Made by a program: the position numbers and the translations under genes. This document shows, in pieces, positions 27,701 to 41,071 of a stretch of 64,000 bases of DNA. Numbering within the stretch: the first letter of the stretch is position 1; each line of letters begins with the position of its first letter. A model generated the notes under the pieces. That model saw only the letters and a program-made list of their open reading frames with translations, was not told the DNA's origin and made no database searches. The DNA comes from Auanema rhodensis (lineage: Eukaryota > Nematoda > Chromadorea > Rhabditida > Rhabditidae), in NCBI GenBank assembly GCA_964057225.1, contig OZ059900.1:5280501-5344500 (forward strand), given 5' to 3'.

Positions 27701-29579
27701 CCTAAGTATCTAAAGAAAGTGATCTTGATTTGTAACTCGGTGCCCGTTAAAGATAGAAAAATACTGTACATTTTAATGAATTCTCCATGGTCATATTAGT
27801 CTAAAAACACTATCTTATTGTGTTTGATGCATGGTAGCCAGGACTTCCAATTTTATGTGAACAGTTAACTATACCACCTAAGTATCCGAAGAAAGTGATC
27901 TTGATTTGTAACTTGGTGCCCGTTAAAGATAGAAGAATACTGTACATTTTAATGAATTCTCCATGGTCATATTAGTCTAAAAACACTATCTTATTGTGTT
28001 TGATGCATGGTAGCCAGGACTTCCAATTTTATGTGAACAGTTAACTATACCACCTAAGTATCTAAAGAAAGTGATCTTGATTTGTAACTCGGTGCCCGTT
28101 AAAGATAGAAAAATACTGTACATTTTAATGAATTCTCCATGGTCATATTAGTCTAAAAACACTATCTTATTGTGTTTGATGCATGGTAGCCAGGACTTCC
28201 AATTTTATGTGAACAGTTAACTATACCACCTAAGTATCCGAAGAAAGTGATCTTGATTTGTAACTTGGTGCCCGTTAAAGATAGAAGAATACTGTACATT
28301 TTAATGAATTCTCCATGGTCATATTAGTCTAAAAACACTAACTTAATGGGTTTGATGCATGGTAACCAAGACTTCCAATTTTATGTGAACAGTTAACTAT
28401 ACCACCTAAGTATCTAAAGAAAGTGATCTTGATTTGTAACTCGGTGCCCGTTAAAGATAGAAGAATACTGTACATTTTAATGAATTTTCCATGGCCATAT
28501 TAGTCTAAAAACACTATCTTATTGTGTTTGATGCATGGTAGCCAGGACTTCCAATTTTATGTGAACAGTTAACTATACCACCTAAGTATCTAAAGAAAGT
28601 GATCTTGATTTGTAACTCGGTGCCCGTTAAAGATAGAAAAATACTGTACATTTTAATGAATTCTCCAGGGTCATATTAGTCTAAAAACACTATCTTATTG
28701 TGTTTGATGCATGGTAGCCAGGACTTCCAATTTTATGTGAACAGTTAACTATACCACCTAAGTATCTAAAGAAAGTGATCTTGATTTGTAACTCGGTGCC
28801 CGTTAAAGATAGAAAAATACTGTACATTTTAATGAATTCTCCATGGTCATATTAGTCTAAAAACACTATCTTATTGTGTTTGATGCATGGTAGCCAGGAC
28901 TTCCAATTTTATGTGAACAGTTAACTATACCACCTAAGTATCTAAAGAAAGTGATCTTGATTTGTAACTCGGTGCCCGTTAAAGATAGAAGAATACTGTA
29001 CATTTTAATGAATTCTCCATGGTCATATTAGTCTAAAAACACTATCTTATTGTGTTTGATGCATGGTAGCCAGGACTTCCAATTTTATGTGAACAGTTAA
29101 CTATACCACCTAAGTATCTAAAGAAAGTGATCTTGATTTGTAACTTGGTGCCCGTTAAAGATAGAAGAATACTGTACATTTTAATAAATTCTCCATGGCC
29201 ATATTAGACTAAAAACACTATCTTATTGTGTTTGATGCATGGTAGCCAGGACTTCCAATTTTATGTGAACAGTTAACTATACCACCTAAGTATCTAAAGA
29301 AAGTGATCTTGATTTGTAACTTGGTGCCCGTTAAAGATAGAAGAATACTGTACATTTTAATAAATTCTCCATGGCCATATTAGACTAAAAACACTATCTT
29401 ATTGTGTTTGATGCATGGTAGCCAGGACTTCCAATTTTATGTGAACAGTTAACTATACCACCTAAGTATCCGAAGAAAGTGATCTTGATTTGTAACTTGG
29501 TGCCCGTTAAAGATAGAAGAATACTGTACATTTTAATAAATTCTCCATGGCCATATTAGACTAAAAACACTATCTTATT
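24477..29579 (+). repeat. Large 29-monomer tandem duplication, copy 1
   Basis: A 5,103-bp block immediately repeated at 29,580-34,682. It is 29 monomers minus one base, because it contains one 175-bp monomer. Private markers recur at the same spacing: AAAGTTAG (24,933), AGACTGAAAAC (about 25,508), GAACACTG (about 25,648), CAATATTATG (about 25,912), a TATTGGTCT junction (about 26,386), AAAGGAATC (about 26,484), CCATAGCC (about 26,731) and CCAGGGTC (about 28,666). The only difference I found is CTAAAG at 29,294 against CCGAAG in copy 2. Exact equality of spacing and length means a direct tandem duplication. Confidence 0.9.
24639..24813 (+). repeat. 175-bp monomer, lineage D1, member 3
   Basis: Same G loss (after 24,735). 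It lies inside copy 1 of the 29-monomer duplication and copy B of the 24-monomer repeat, linking those two events. Confidence 0.9.
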
Positions 29580-32500
29580 GTGTTTGATGCATGGTAGCCA
29601 GGACTTCCAATTTTATGTGAACAGTTAACTATACCACCTAAGTATCCGAAGAAAGTGATCTTGATTTGTAACTTGGTGCCCGTTAAAGATAGAAGAATAC
29701 TGTACATTTTAATGAGTTCTCCATGGTCATATTAGTCTAAAAACACTATATTATTGTGTTTGATGCATGGTAGCCAGGACTTCCAATTTTATGTGAAGAG
29801 TTAACTATACCACCTAAGTATCCGAAGAAAGTGATCTTATTTGTAACTTGGTGCCCGTTAAAGATAGAAGAATACTGTACATTTTAATGAATTCTCCGTG
29901 GTCATATTAGTCTAAAAACACTATCTTATTGTGTTTGATGCATGGTAGCCAGGACTTCCAATTTTATGTGAACAGTTAGCTATACCACCTAAGTATCCGA
30001 AGAAAGTGATCTTGATTTGTAACTCGGTGCCCGTTAAAGTTAGAAGAATACTGTACATTTTAATAAATTCTCCGTGGTCATATTAGTCTAAAAACACTAT
30101 CTTATTGTGTTTGATGCATGGTAGCCAGGACTTCCAATTTTATGTGAAGAGTTAACTATACCACCTAAGTATCCGAAGAAAGTGATCTTGATTTGTAACT
30201 TGGTGCCCGGTAAAGATAGAAGAATACTGTACATTTTAATAAATTCTCCATGGTCATATTAGTCTAAAAACACTATCTTATGGTGTTTGATGCATGGTAG
30301 CCAGGACTTCCAATTTTATGTGAACAGTTAACTATACCACCTAAGTATCCGAAGAAAGTGATCTTGATTTGTAACTTGGTGCCCGTTAAAGATAGAAGAA
30401 TACTGTACATTTTAATGAGTTCTCCATGGTCATATTAGTCTAAAAACACTATATTATTGTGTTTGATGCATGGTAGCCAGGACTTCCAATTTTATGTGAA
30501 CAGTTAGCTATACCACCTAAGTATCCGAAGAAAGTGATCTTGATTTGTAACTCGGTGCCCGTTAAAGATAGAAGAATACTGTACATTTTAATGAATTCTC
30601 CATGGCCATATTAGACTGAAAACACTATCTTATTGTGTTTGATGCATGGTAGCCAGGACTTCCAATTTTATGTGAACAGTTAACTATACCACCTAAGTAT
30701 CTAAAGAAAGTGATCTTGATTTGTAACTCGGTGCCCGTTAAAGATAGAAGAACACTGTACATTTTAATGAGTTCTCCATGGTCATATTAGTCTAAAAACA
30801 CTATATTATTGTGTTTGATGCATGGTAGCCAGGACTTCCAATTTTATGTGAAGAGTTAGCTATACCACCTAAGTATCCGAAGAAAGTGATCTTGATTTGT
30901 AACTCGGTGCCCGTTAAAGATAGAAGAATACTGTACATTTTAATGAATTCTCCATGGCCATATTAGACTGAAAACACTATCTTATTGTGTTTGATGCATG
31001 GTAGCCAGGACTTCCAATATTATGTGAACAGTTAACTATACCACCTAAGTATCCGAAGAAAGTGATCTTGATTTGTAACTCGGTGCCCGTTAAAGATAGA
31101 AGAATACTGTACATTTTAATGAATTCTCCATGGTCATATTAGTCTAAAAACACTAACTTAATGGGTTTGATGCATGGTAGCCAGGACTTCCAATTTTATG
31201 TGAACAGTTAACTATACCACCTAAGTATCTAAAGAAAGTGATCTTGATTTGTAACTCGGTGCCCGTTAAAGATAGAAGAATACTGTACATTTTAATGAAT
31301 TCTCCATGGTCATATTAGTCTAAAAACACTATCTTATTGTGTTTGATGCATGGTAGCCAGGACTTCCAATTTTATGTGAACAGTTAACTATACCACCTAA
31401 GTATCCGAAGAAAGTGATCTTGATTTGTAACTTGGTGCCCGTTAAAGATAGAAGAATACTGTACATTTTAATAAATTCTCCATGGTCATATTGGTCTAAA
31501 AACACTATCTTATTGTGTTTGATGCATGGTAGCCAGGACTTCCAATTTTATGTGAACAGTTAACTATACCACCTAAGTATCTAAAGAAAGGAATCTTGAT
31601 TTGTAACTCGGTGCCCGTTAAAGATAGAAGAATACTGTACATTTTAATGAATTCTCCATGGTCATATTAGTCTAAAAACACTAACTTAATGGGTTTGATG
31701 CATGGTAACCAAGACTTCCAATTTTATGTGAACAGTTAACTATACCACCTAAGTATCTAAAGAAAGTGATCTTGATTTGTAACTCGGTGCCCGTTAAAGA
31801 TAGAAGAATACTGTACATTTTAATAAATTCTCCATAGCCATATTAGACTAAAAACACTATCTTATTGTGTTTGATGCATGGTAGCCAGGACTTCCAATTT
31901 TATGTGAAGAGTTAACTATACCACCTAAGTATCCGAAGAAAGTGATCTTGATTTGTAACTTGGTGCCCGTTAAAGATAGAAGAATACTGTACATTTTAAT
32001 GAATTCTCCATGGTCATATTAGTCTAAAAACACTATCTTATTGTGTTTGATGCATGGTAGCCAGGACTTCCAATTTTATGTGAACAGTTAACTATACCAC
32101 CTAAGTATCCGAAGAAAGTGATCTTGATTTGTAACTTGGTGCCCGTTAAAGATAGAAGAATACTGTACATTTTAATAAATTCTCCATGGCCATATTAGAC
32201 TAAAAACACTATCTTATTGTGTTTGATGCATGGTAGCCAGGACTTCCAATTTTATGTGAACAGTTAACTATACCACCTAAGTATCCGAAGAAAGTGATCT
32301 TGATTTGTAACTTGGTGCCCGTTAAAGATAGAAGAATACTGTACATTTTAATAAATTCTCCATGGCCATATTAGACTAAAAACACTATCTTATTGTGTTT
32401 GATGCATGGTAGCCAGGACTTCCAATTTTATGTGAACAGTTAACTATACCACCTAAGTATCCGAAGAAAGTGATCTTGATTTGTAACTTGGTGCCCGTTA

Positions 32501-34682
32501 AAGATAGAAGAATACTGTACATTTTAATAAATTCTCCATGGCCATATTAGACTAAAAACACTATCTTATTGTGTTTGATGCATGGTAGCCAGGACTTCCA
32601 ATTTTATGTGAAGAGTTAACTATACCACCTAAGTATCCGAAGAAAGTGATCTTGATTTGTAACTCGGTGCCCGTTAAAGATAGAAAAATACTGTACATTT
32701 TAATGAATTCTCCATGGTCATATTAGTCTAAAAACACTATCTTATTGTGTTTGATGCATGGTAGCCAGGACTTCCAATTTTATGTGAACAGTTAACTATA
32801 CCACCTAAGTATCTAAAGAAAGTGATCTTGATTTGTAACTCGGTGCCCGTTAAAGATAGAAAAATACTGTACATTTTAATGAATTCTCCATGGTCATATT
32901 AGTCTAAAAACACTATCTTATTGTGTTTGATGCATGGTAGCCAGGACTTCCAATTTTATGTGAACAGTTAACTATACCACCTAAGTATCCGAAGAAAGTG
33001 ATCTTGATTTGTAACTTGGTGCCCGTTAAAGATAGAAGAATACTGTACATTTTAATGAATTCTCCATGGTCATATTAGTCTAAAAACACTATCTTATTGT
33101 GTTTGATGCATGGTAGCCAGGACTTCCAATTTTATGTGAACAGTTAACTATACCACCTAAGTATCTAAAGAAAGTGATCTTGATTTGTAACTCGGTGCCC
33201 GTTAAAGATAGAAAAATACTGTACATTTTAATGAATTCTCCATGGTCATATTAGTCTAAAAACACTATCTTATTGTGTTTGATGCATGGTAGCCAGGACT
33301 TCCAATTTTATGTGAACAGTTAACTATACCACCTAAGTATCCGAAGAAAGTGATCTTGATTTGTAACTTGGTGCCCGTTAAAGATAGAAGAATACTGTAC
33401 ATTTTAATGAATTCTCCATGGTCATATTAGTCTAAAAACACTAACTTAATGGGTTTGATGCATGGTAACCAAGACTTCCAATTTTATGTGAACAGTTAAC
33501 TATACCACCTAAGTATCTAAAGAAAGTGATCTTGATTTGTAACTCGGTGCCCGTTAAAGATAGAAGAATACTGTACATTTTAATGAATTTTCCATGGCCA
33601 TATTAGTCTAAAAACACTATCTTATTGTGTTTGATGCATGGTAGCCAGGACTTCCAATTTTATGTGAACAGTTAACTATACCACCTAAGTATCTAAAGAA
33701 AGTGATCTTGATTTGTAACTCGGTGCCCGTTAAAGATAGAAAAATACTGTACATTTTAATGAATTCTCCAGGGTCATATTAGTCTAAAAACACTATCTTA
33801 TTGTGTTTGATGCATGGTAGCCAGGACTTCCAATTTTATGTGAACAGTTAACTATACCACCTAAGTATCTAAAGAAAGTGATCTTGATTTGTAACTCGGT
33901 GCCCGTTAAAGATAGAAAAATACTGTACATTTTAATGAATTCTCCATGGTCATATTAGTCTAAAAACACTATCTTATTGTGTTTGATGCATGGTAGCCAG
34001 GACTTCCAATTTTATGTGAACAGTTAACTATACCACCTAAGTATCTAAAGAAAGTGATCTTGATTTGTAACTCGGTGCCCGTTAAAGATAGAAGAATACT
34101 GTACATTTTAATGAATTCTCCATGGTCATATTAGTCTAAAAACACTATCTTATTGTGTTTGATGCATGGTAGCCAGGACTTCCAATTTTATGTGAACAGT
34201 TAACTATACCACCTAAGTATCTAAAGAAAGTGATCTTGATTTGTAACTTGGTGCCCGTTAAAGATAGAAGAATACTGTACATTTTAATAAATTCTCCATG
34301 GCCATATTAGACTAAAAACACTATCTTATTGTGTTTGATGCATGGTAGCCAGGACTTCCAATTTTATGTGAACAGTTAACTATACCACCTAAGTATCCGA
34401 AGAAAGTGATCTTGATTTGTAACTTGGTGCCCGTTAAAGATAGAAGAATACTGTACATTTTAATAAATTCTCCATGGCCATATTAGACTAAAAACACTAT
34501 CTTATTGTGTTTGATGCATGGTAGCCAGGACTTCCAATTTTATGTGAACAGTTAACTATACCACCTAAGTATCCGAAGAAAGTGATCTTGATTTGTAACT
34601 TGGTGCCCGTTAAAGATAGAAGAATACTGTACATTTTAATAAATTCTCCATGGCCATATTAGACTAAAAACACTATCTTATT
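29580..34682 (+). repeat. Large 29-monomer tandem duplication, copy 2
   Basis: Second copy, directly abutting the first. Identity with the following DNA continues to about 34,727, as expected at an in-phase junction between similar monomers. The near-perfect identity over 5.1 kb contrasts with the several differences per monomer between most neighbours, so this is the most recent large event visible. A collapsed or doubled assembly is the main alternative. Confidence 0.9.
29742..29916 (+). repeat. 175-bp monomer, lineage D1, member 4
   Basis: Same G loss (after 29,838), exactly 5,103 bp after member 3, inside copy 2 of the 29-monomer duplication. Confidence 0.9.
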
Positions 34683-35196
34683 GTGTTTGATGCATGGTAG
34701 CCAGGACTTCCAATTTTATGTGAAGAGTTAACTATACCACCTAAGTATCCGAAGAAAGTGATCTTGATTTGTAACTCGGTGCCCGTTAAAGATAGAAAAA
34801 TACTGTACATTTTAATGAATTCTCCATGGTCATATTAGTCTAAAAACACTATCTTATTGTGTTTGATGCATGGTAGCCAGAACTTCCAATTTTATGTGAA
34901 CAGTTAACTATACCACCTAAGTATCTAAAGAAAGTGATCTTGATTTGTAACTCGGTGCCCGTTAAAGATAGAAAAATACTGTACATTTTAATGAATTCTC
35001 CATGGTCATATTAGTCTAAAAACACTATCTTATTGTGTTTGATGCATGGTAGCCAGGACTTCCAATTTTATGTGAACAGTTAACTATACCACCTAAGTAT
35101 CTAAAGAAAGTGATCTTGATTTGTAACTCGGTGCCCGTTAAAGATAGAAGAATACTGTACATTTTAATGAATTCTCCATGGTCATATTAGTCTAAA

Positions 35197-37437
35197 AACA
35201 CTAACTTAATGGGTTTGATGCATGGTAACCAAGACTTCCAATTTTATGTGAACAGTTAACTATACCACCTAAGTATCCGAAGAAAGTGATCTTGATTTGT
35301 AACTCGGTGCCCGTTAAAGATAGAAGAATATTGTACATTTTAATGAATTTTCCATGGTCATATTAGTCTAAAAACACTATCTTATTGTGTTTGATGCATG
35401 GTAGCCAGGACTTCCAATTTTATGTGAACAGTTAACTATACCACCTAAGTATCTAAAGAAAGTGATCTTGATTTGTAACTTGGTGCCCGTTAAAGATAGA
35501 AGAATACTGTACATTTTAATGAATTCTCCATGGTCATATTAGTCTAAAAACACTAACTTAATGGGTTTGATGCATGGTAACCAAGACTTCCAATTTTATG
35601 TGAACAGTTAACTATACCACCTAAGTATCCGAAGAAAGTGATCTTGATTTGTAACTCGGTGCCCGTTAAAGATAGAAGAATACTGTACATTTTAATGAAT
35701 TCTCCATGGTCATATTAGTCTAAAAACACTAACTTAATGGGTTTGATGCATGGTAGCCAGGACTTCCAATTTTATGTGAACAGTTAACTATACCACCTAA
35801 GTATCTAAAGAAAGTGATCTTGATTTGTAACTTGGTGCCCGTTAAAGATAGAAGAATACTGTACATTTTAATAAATTCTCCATGGTCATATTAGTCTAAA
35901 AACACTATCTTATTGTGTTTGATGCATGGTAGCCAGGACTTCCAATTTTATGTGAACAGTTAACTATACCACCTAAGTATCTAAAGAAAGTGATCTTGAT
36001 TTGTAACTCGGTGCCCGTTAAAGATAGAAAAATACTGTACATTTTAATGAATTCTCCATGATCATATTAGTCTAAAAACACTATCTTATTGTGTTTGATG
36101 CATGGTAGCCAGGACTTCCAATTTTATGTGAACAGTTAACTATACCACCTAAGTATCTAAAGAAAGTGATCTTGATTTGTAACTCGGTGCCCGTTAAAGA
36201 TAGAAAAATACTGTACATTTTAATGAATTCTCCATGGTCATATTAGTCTAAAAACACTATCTTATTGTGTTTGATGCATGGTAGCCAGGACTTCCAATTT
36301 TATGTGAACAGTTAACTATACCACCTAAGTATCTAAAGAAAGTGATCTTGATTTGTAACTCGGTGCCCGTTAAAGATAGAAAAATACTGTACATTTTAAT
36401 GAATTCTCCATGGTCATATTAGTCTAAAAACACTATCTTATTGTGTTTGATGCATGGTAGCCAGGACTTCCAATTTTATGTGAACAGTTAACTATACCAC
36501 CTAAGTATCTAAAGAAAGTGATCTTGATTTGTAACTCGGTGCCCGTTAAAGATAGAAGAATACTGTACATTTTAATGAATTCTCCATGGTCATATTAGTC
36601 TAAAAACACTATCTTATTGTGTTTGATGCATGGTAGCCAGGACTTCCAATTTTATGTGAACAGTTAACTATACCACCTAAGTATCTAAAGAAAGTGATCT
36701 TGATTTGTAACTCGGTGCCCGTTAAAGATAGAAGAATACTGTACATTTTAATGAATTTTCCATGGCCATATTAGTCTAAAAACACTAACTTAATGGGTTT
36801 GATGCATGGTAACCAAGACTTCCAATTTTATGTGAACAGTTAACTATACCACCTAAGTATCTAAAGAAAGGGATCTTGATTTGTAACTCGGTGCCCGTTA
36901 AAGATAGAAGAATACTGTACATTTTAATAAATTCTCCATGGTCATATTAGTCTAAAAACACTAACTTAATGGGTTTGATGCATGGTAACCAAGACTTCCA
37001 ATTTTATCTGAACAGTTAACTATACCACCTAAGTATCCGAAGAAAGTGATCTTGATTTGTAACTCGGTGCCCGTTAAAGATAGAAGAATACTGTACATTT
37101 TAATGAATTTTCCATGGCCATATTAGTCTAAAAACACTATCTTATTGTGTTTGATGCATGGTAGCCAGGACTTCCAATTTTATGTGAACAGTTAACTATA
37201 CCACCTAAGTATCTAAAGAAAGTGATCTTGATTTGTAACTCGGTGCCCGTTAAAGATAGAAGAATACTGTACATTTTAATGATTTCTCCATGGTCATATT
37301 AGTCTAAAAACACTAACTTAATGGGTTTGATGCATGGTAACCAAGACTTCCAATTTTATGTGAACAGTTAACTATACCACCTAAGTATCCGAAGAAAGTG
37401 ATCTTGATTTGTAACTCGGTGCCCGTTAAAGATAGAA
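35197..37437 (+). repeat. Right cassette copy 1
   Basis: A 2,241-bp run with a fixed order: an AACTTAATGGG monomer with TATTGTACAT, later a CCATGATCAT monomer (36,056), an AAAGGGATC monomer (near 36,870), then a TATCTGAAC monomer (37,005). It recurs 13,198 bp further on (75 monomers less two 1-bp deletions). Private changes are GGTCAT for GGCCAT near 35,360 and GATTTCTCC near 37,281. Confidence 0.8.
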
Positions 37438-38716
37438 GAATATTGTACATTTTAATGAATTTTCCATGGCCATATTAGTCTAAAAACACTATCTTATTGT
37501 GTTTGATGCATGGTAGCCAGGACTTCCAATTTTATGTGAACAGTTAACTATACCACCTAAGTATCTAAAGAAAGTGATCTTGATTTGTAACTCGGTGCCC
37601 GTTAAAGATAGAAGAATACTGTACATTTTAATAAATTCTCCATGGTCATATTAGTCTAAAAACACTATCTTATTGTGTTTGATGCATGGTAGCCAGGACT
37701 TCCAATTTTATGTGAACAGTTAACTATACCACCTAAGTATCTAAAGAAAGTGATCTTGATTTGTAACTCGGTGCCCGTTAAAGATAGAAAAATACTGTAC
37801 ATTTTAATGAATTCTCCATGGTCATATTAGTCTAAAAACACTAACTTAATGGGTTTGATGCATGGTAGCCAGGACTTCCAATTTTATGTGAACAGTTAAC
37901 TATACCACCTAAGTATCCGAAGAAAGTGATCTTGATTTGTAACTTGGTGCCCGTTAAAGATAGAAGAATACTGTACATTTTAATGAATTCTCCATGGTCA
38001 TATTAGTCTAAAAACACTAACTTAATGGGTTTGATGCATGGTAACCAAGACTTCCAATTTTATCTGAACAGTTAACTATACCACATAAGTATCCGAAGAA
38101 AGTGATCTTGATTTGTAACTTGGTGCCCGTTAAAGATAGAAGAATACTGTACATTTTAATAAATTCTCCATGGTCATATTAGTCTAAAAACACTATCTTA
38201 TTGTGTTTGATGCATGGTAGCCAGGACTTCCAATTTTATGTGAACAGTTAACTATACCACCTAAGTATCTAAAGAAAGGGATCTTGATTTGTAACTCGGT
38301 GCCCGTTAAAGATAGAAGAATACTGTACATTTTAATGAATTCTCCATGGTCATATTAGTCTAAAAACACTAACTTAATGGGTTTGATGCATGGTAACCAA
38401 GACTTCCAATTTTATGTGAACAGTTAACTATACCACCTAAGTATCTAAAGAAAGTGATCTTGATTTGTAACTCGGTGCCCGTTAAAGATAGAAGAATACT
38501 GTACATTTTAATAAATTCTCCATAGCCATATTAGACTAAAAACACTATCTTATTGTGTTTGATGCATGGTAGCCAGGACTTCCAATTTTATGTGAAGAGT
38601 TAACTATACCACCTAAGTATCCGAAGAAAGTGATCTTGATTTGTAACTTGGTGCCCGTTAAAGATAGAAGAATACTGTACATTTTAATGAATTCTCCATG
38701 GTCATATTAGTCTAAA

Positions 38717-38891
38717 AACACTATCTTATTGTGTTTGATGCATGGTAGCCAGGACTTCCAATTTTATGTGAACAGTTAACTATACCACCTAAGTATCCGA
38801 AGAAAGTGATCTTGATTTGTAACTTGGTGCCGTTAAAGATAGAAGAATACTGTACATTTTAATAAATTCTCCATGGCCATATTAGACTAAA
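38717..38891 (+). repeat. 175-bp monomer with 1-bp deletion, lineage D2, member 1
   Basis: GTGCCCGTT has become GTGCCGTT at 38,828: one C lost from the CCC run at offsets 114-116. The event is independent of the D1 deletions. It is repeated 527 bp later. Confidence 0.9.
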
Positions 38892-39243
38892 AACACTATC
38901 TTATTGTGTTTGATGCATGGTAGCCAGGACTTCCAATTTTATGTGAACAGTTAACTATACCACCTAAGTATCCGAAGAAAGTGATCTTGATTTGTAACTT
39001 GGTGCCCGTTAAAGATAGAAGAATACTGTACATTTTAATAAATTCTCCATGGCCATATTAGACTAAAAACACTATCTTATTGTGTTTGATGCATGGTAGC
39101 CAGGACTTCCAATTTTATGTGAACAGTTAACTATACCACCTAAGTATCCGAAGAAAGTGATCTTGATTTGTAACTTGGTGCCCGTTAAAGATAGAAGAAT
39201 ACTGTACATTTTAATGAGTTCTCCATGGTCATATTAGTCTAAA

Positions 39244-39418
39244 AACACTATCTTATTGTGTTTGATGCATGGTAGCCAGGACTTCCAATTTTATGTGAAC
39301 AGTTAACTATACCACCTAAGTATCCGAAGAAAGTGATCTTGATTTGTAACTTGGTGCCGTTAAAGATAGAAGAATACTGTACATTTTAATAAATTCTCCA
39401 TGGCCATATTAGACTAAA
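39244..39418 (+). repeat. 175-bp monomer, lineage D2, member 2
   Basis: Same C loss at 39,355. The pair shows that the trio of monomers starting at 38,717 was duplicated in tandem after the deletion arose. Confidence 0.9.
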
Positions 39419-40122
39419 AACACTATCTTATTGTGTTTGATGCATGGTAGCCAGGACTTCCAATTTTATGTGAACAGTTAACTATACCACCTAAGTATCC
39501 GAAGAAAGTGATCTTGATTTGTAACTTGGTGCCCGTTAAAGATAGAAGAATACTGTACATTTTAATAAATTCTCCATGGCCATATTAGACTAAAAACACT
39601 ATCTTATTGTGTTTGATGCATGGTAGCCAGGACTTCCAATTTTATGTGAACAGTTAACTATACCACCTAAGTATCCGAAGAAAGTGATCTTGATTTGTAA
39701 CTTGGTGCCCGTTAAAGATAGAAGAATACTGTACATTTTAATAAATTCTCCATGGCCATATTAGACTAAAAACACTATCTTATTGTGTTTGATGCATGGT
39801 AGCCAGGACTTCCAATTTTATGTGAAGAGTTAACTATACCACCTAAGTATCCGAAGAAAGTGATCTTGATTTGTAACTCGGTGCCCGTTAAAGATAGAAA
39901 AATACTGTACATTTTAATGAATTCTCCATGGTCATATTAGTCTAAAAACACTATCTTATTGTGTTTGATGCATGGTAGCCAGGACTTCCAATTTTATGTG
40001 AACAGTTAACTATACCACCTAAGTATCTAAAGAAAGTGATCTTGATTTGTAACTCGGTGCCCGTTAAAGATAGAAAAATACTGTACATTTTAATGAATTC
40101 TCCATGGTCATATTAGTCTAAA

Positions 40123-41071
40123 AACACTAACTTAATGGGTTTGATGCATGGTAAACAAGACTTCCAATTTTATGTGAACAGTTAACTATACCACCTAAGT
40201 ATCCGAAGAAAGTGATCTTGATTTGTAACTCGGTGCCCGTTAAAGATAGAAGAATATTGTACATTTTAATGAATTTTCCATGGCCATATTAGTCTAAAAA
40301 CACTATCTTATTGTGTTTGATGCATGGTAGCCAGGACTTCCAATTTTATGTGAACAGTTAACTATACCACCTAAGTATCTAAAGAAAGTGATCTTGATTT
40401 GTAACTTGGTGCCCGTTAAAGATAGAAGAATACTGTACATTTTAATGAATTCTCCATGGTCATATTAGTCTAAAAACACTATCTTATTGTGTTTGATGCA
40501 TGGTAGCCAGGACTTCCAATTTTATGTGAACAGTTAACTATACCACCTAAGTATCCGAAGAAAGTGATCTTGATTTGTAACTTGGTGCCCGTTAAAGATA
40601 GAAGAATACTGTACATTTTAATGAATTCTCCATGGTCATATTAGTCTAAAAACACTATCTTATTGTGTTTGATGCATGGTAGCCAGGACTTCCAATTTTA
40701 TGTGAACAGTTAACTATACCACCTAAGTATCTAAAGAAAGTGATCTTGATTTGTAACTCGGTGCCCGTTAAAGATAGAAAAATACTGTACATTTTAATGA
40801 ATTCTCCATGGTCATATTAGTCTAAAAACACTATCTTATTGTGTTTGATGCATGGTAGCCAGGACTTCCAATTTTATGTGAACAGTTAACTATACCACCT
40901 AAGTATCCGAAGAAAGTGATCTTGATTTGTAACTTGGTGCCCGTTAAAGATAGAAGAATACTGTACATTTTAATGAATTCTCCATGGTCATATTAGTCTA
41001 AAAACACTAACTTAATGGGTTTGATGCATGGTAACCAAGACTTCCAATTTTATGTGAACAGTTAACTATAC
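40123..41071 (+). repeat. Eleven-monomer repeat, copy A
   Basis: About 950 bp shared with 42,059-43,007 at 1,936 bp (11 monomers). It opens with an AACTTAATGGG monomer carrying TATTGTACAT (40,255 and 42,191) and continues with the same alternation of CTAAAG and CCGAAG monomers. Copy A has a private AAACAAG near 40,153. Beyond the shared part, two monomers with CTACCTAAG (41,071 and 41,423) form a 352-bp dimer repeat. Confidence 0.75.

Larger units (their letters stand above)
38189..40122 (+). repeat. Partial third copy of the 29-monomer block, with internal expansion
   Basis: Matches 31,501-32,908 in monomer order (spacing 6,688 bp at the start), including the rare CCATAGCC tail at 38,520. 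The first monomer has AAAGGGATC where the duplication has AAAGGAATC. It is longer than its relative by three monomers: the trio 38,717-39,243, headed by a 175-bp monomer, is repeated from 39,244. So this is an older or edited relative of the 29-monomer unit. Confidence 0.7.

Noticed and set aside
24477-34682. Assembly artefact as the explanation of the 5.1-kb duplication
   Set aside because: Not excluded, but the two-base difference between copies and the partial third relative at 38,189 argue for a real duplication.
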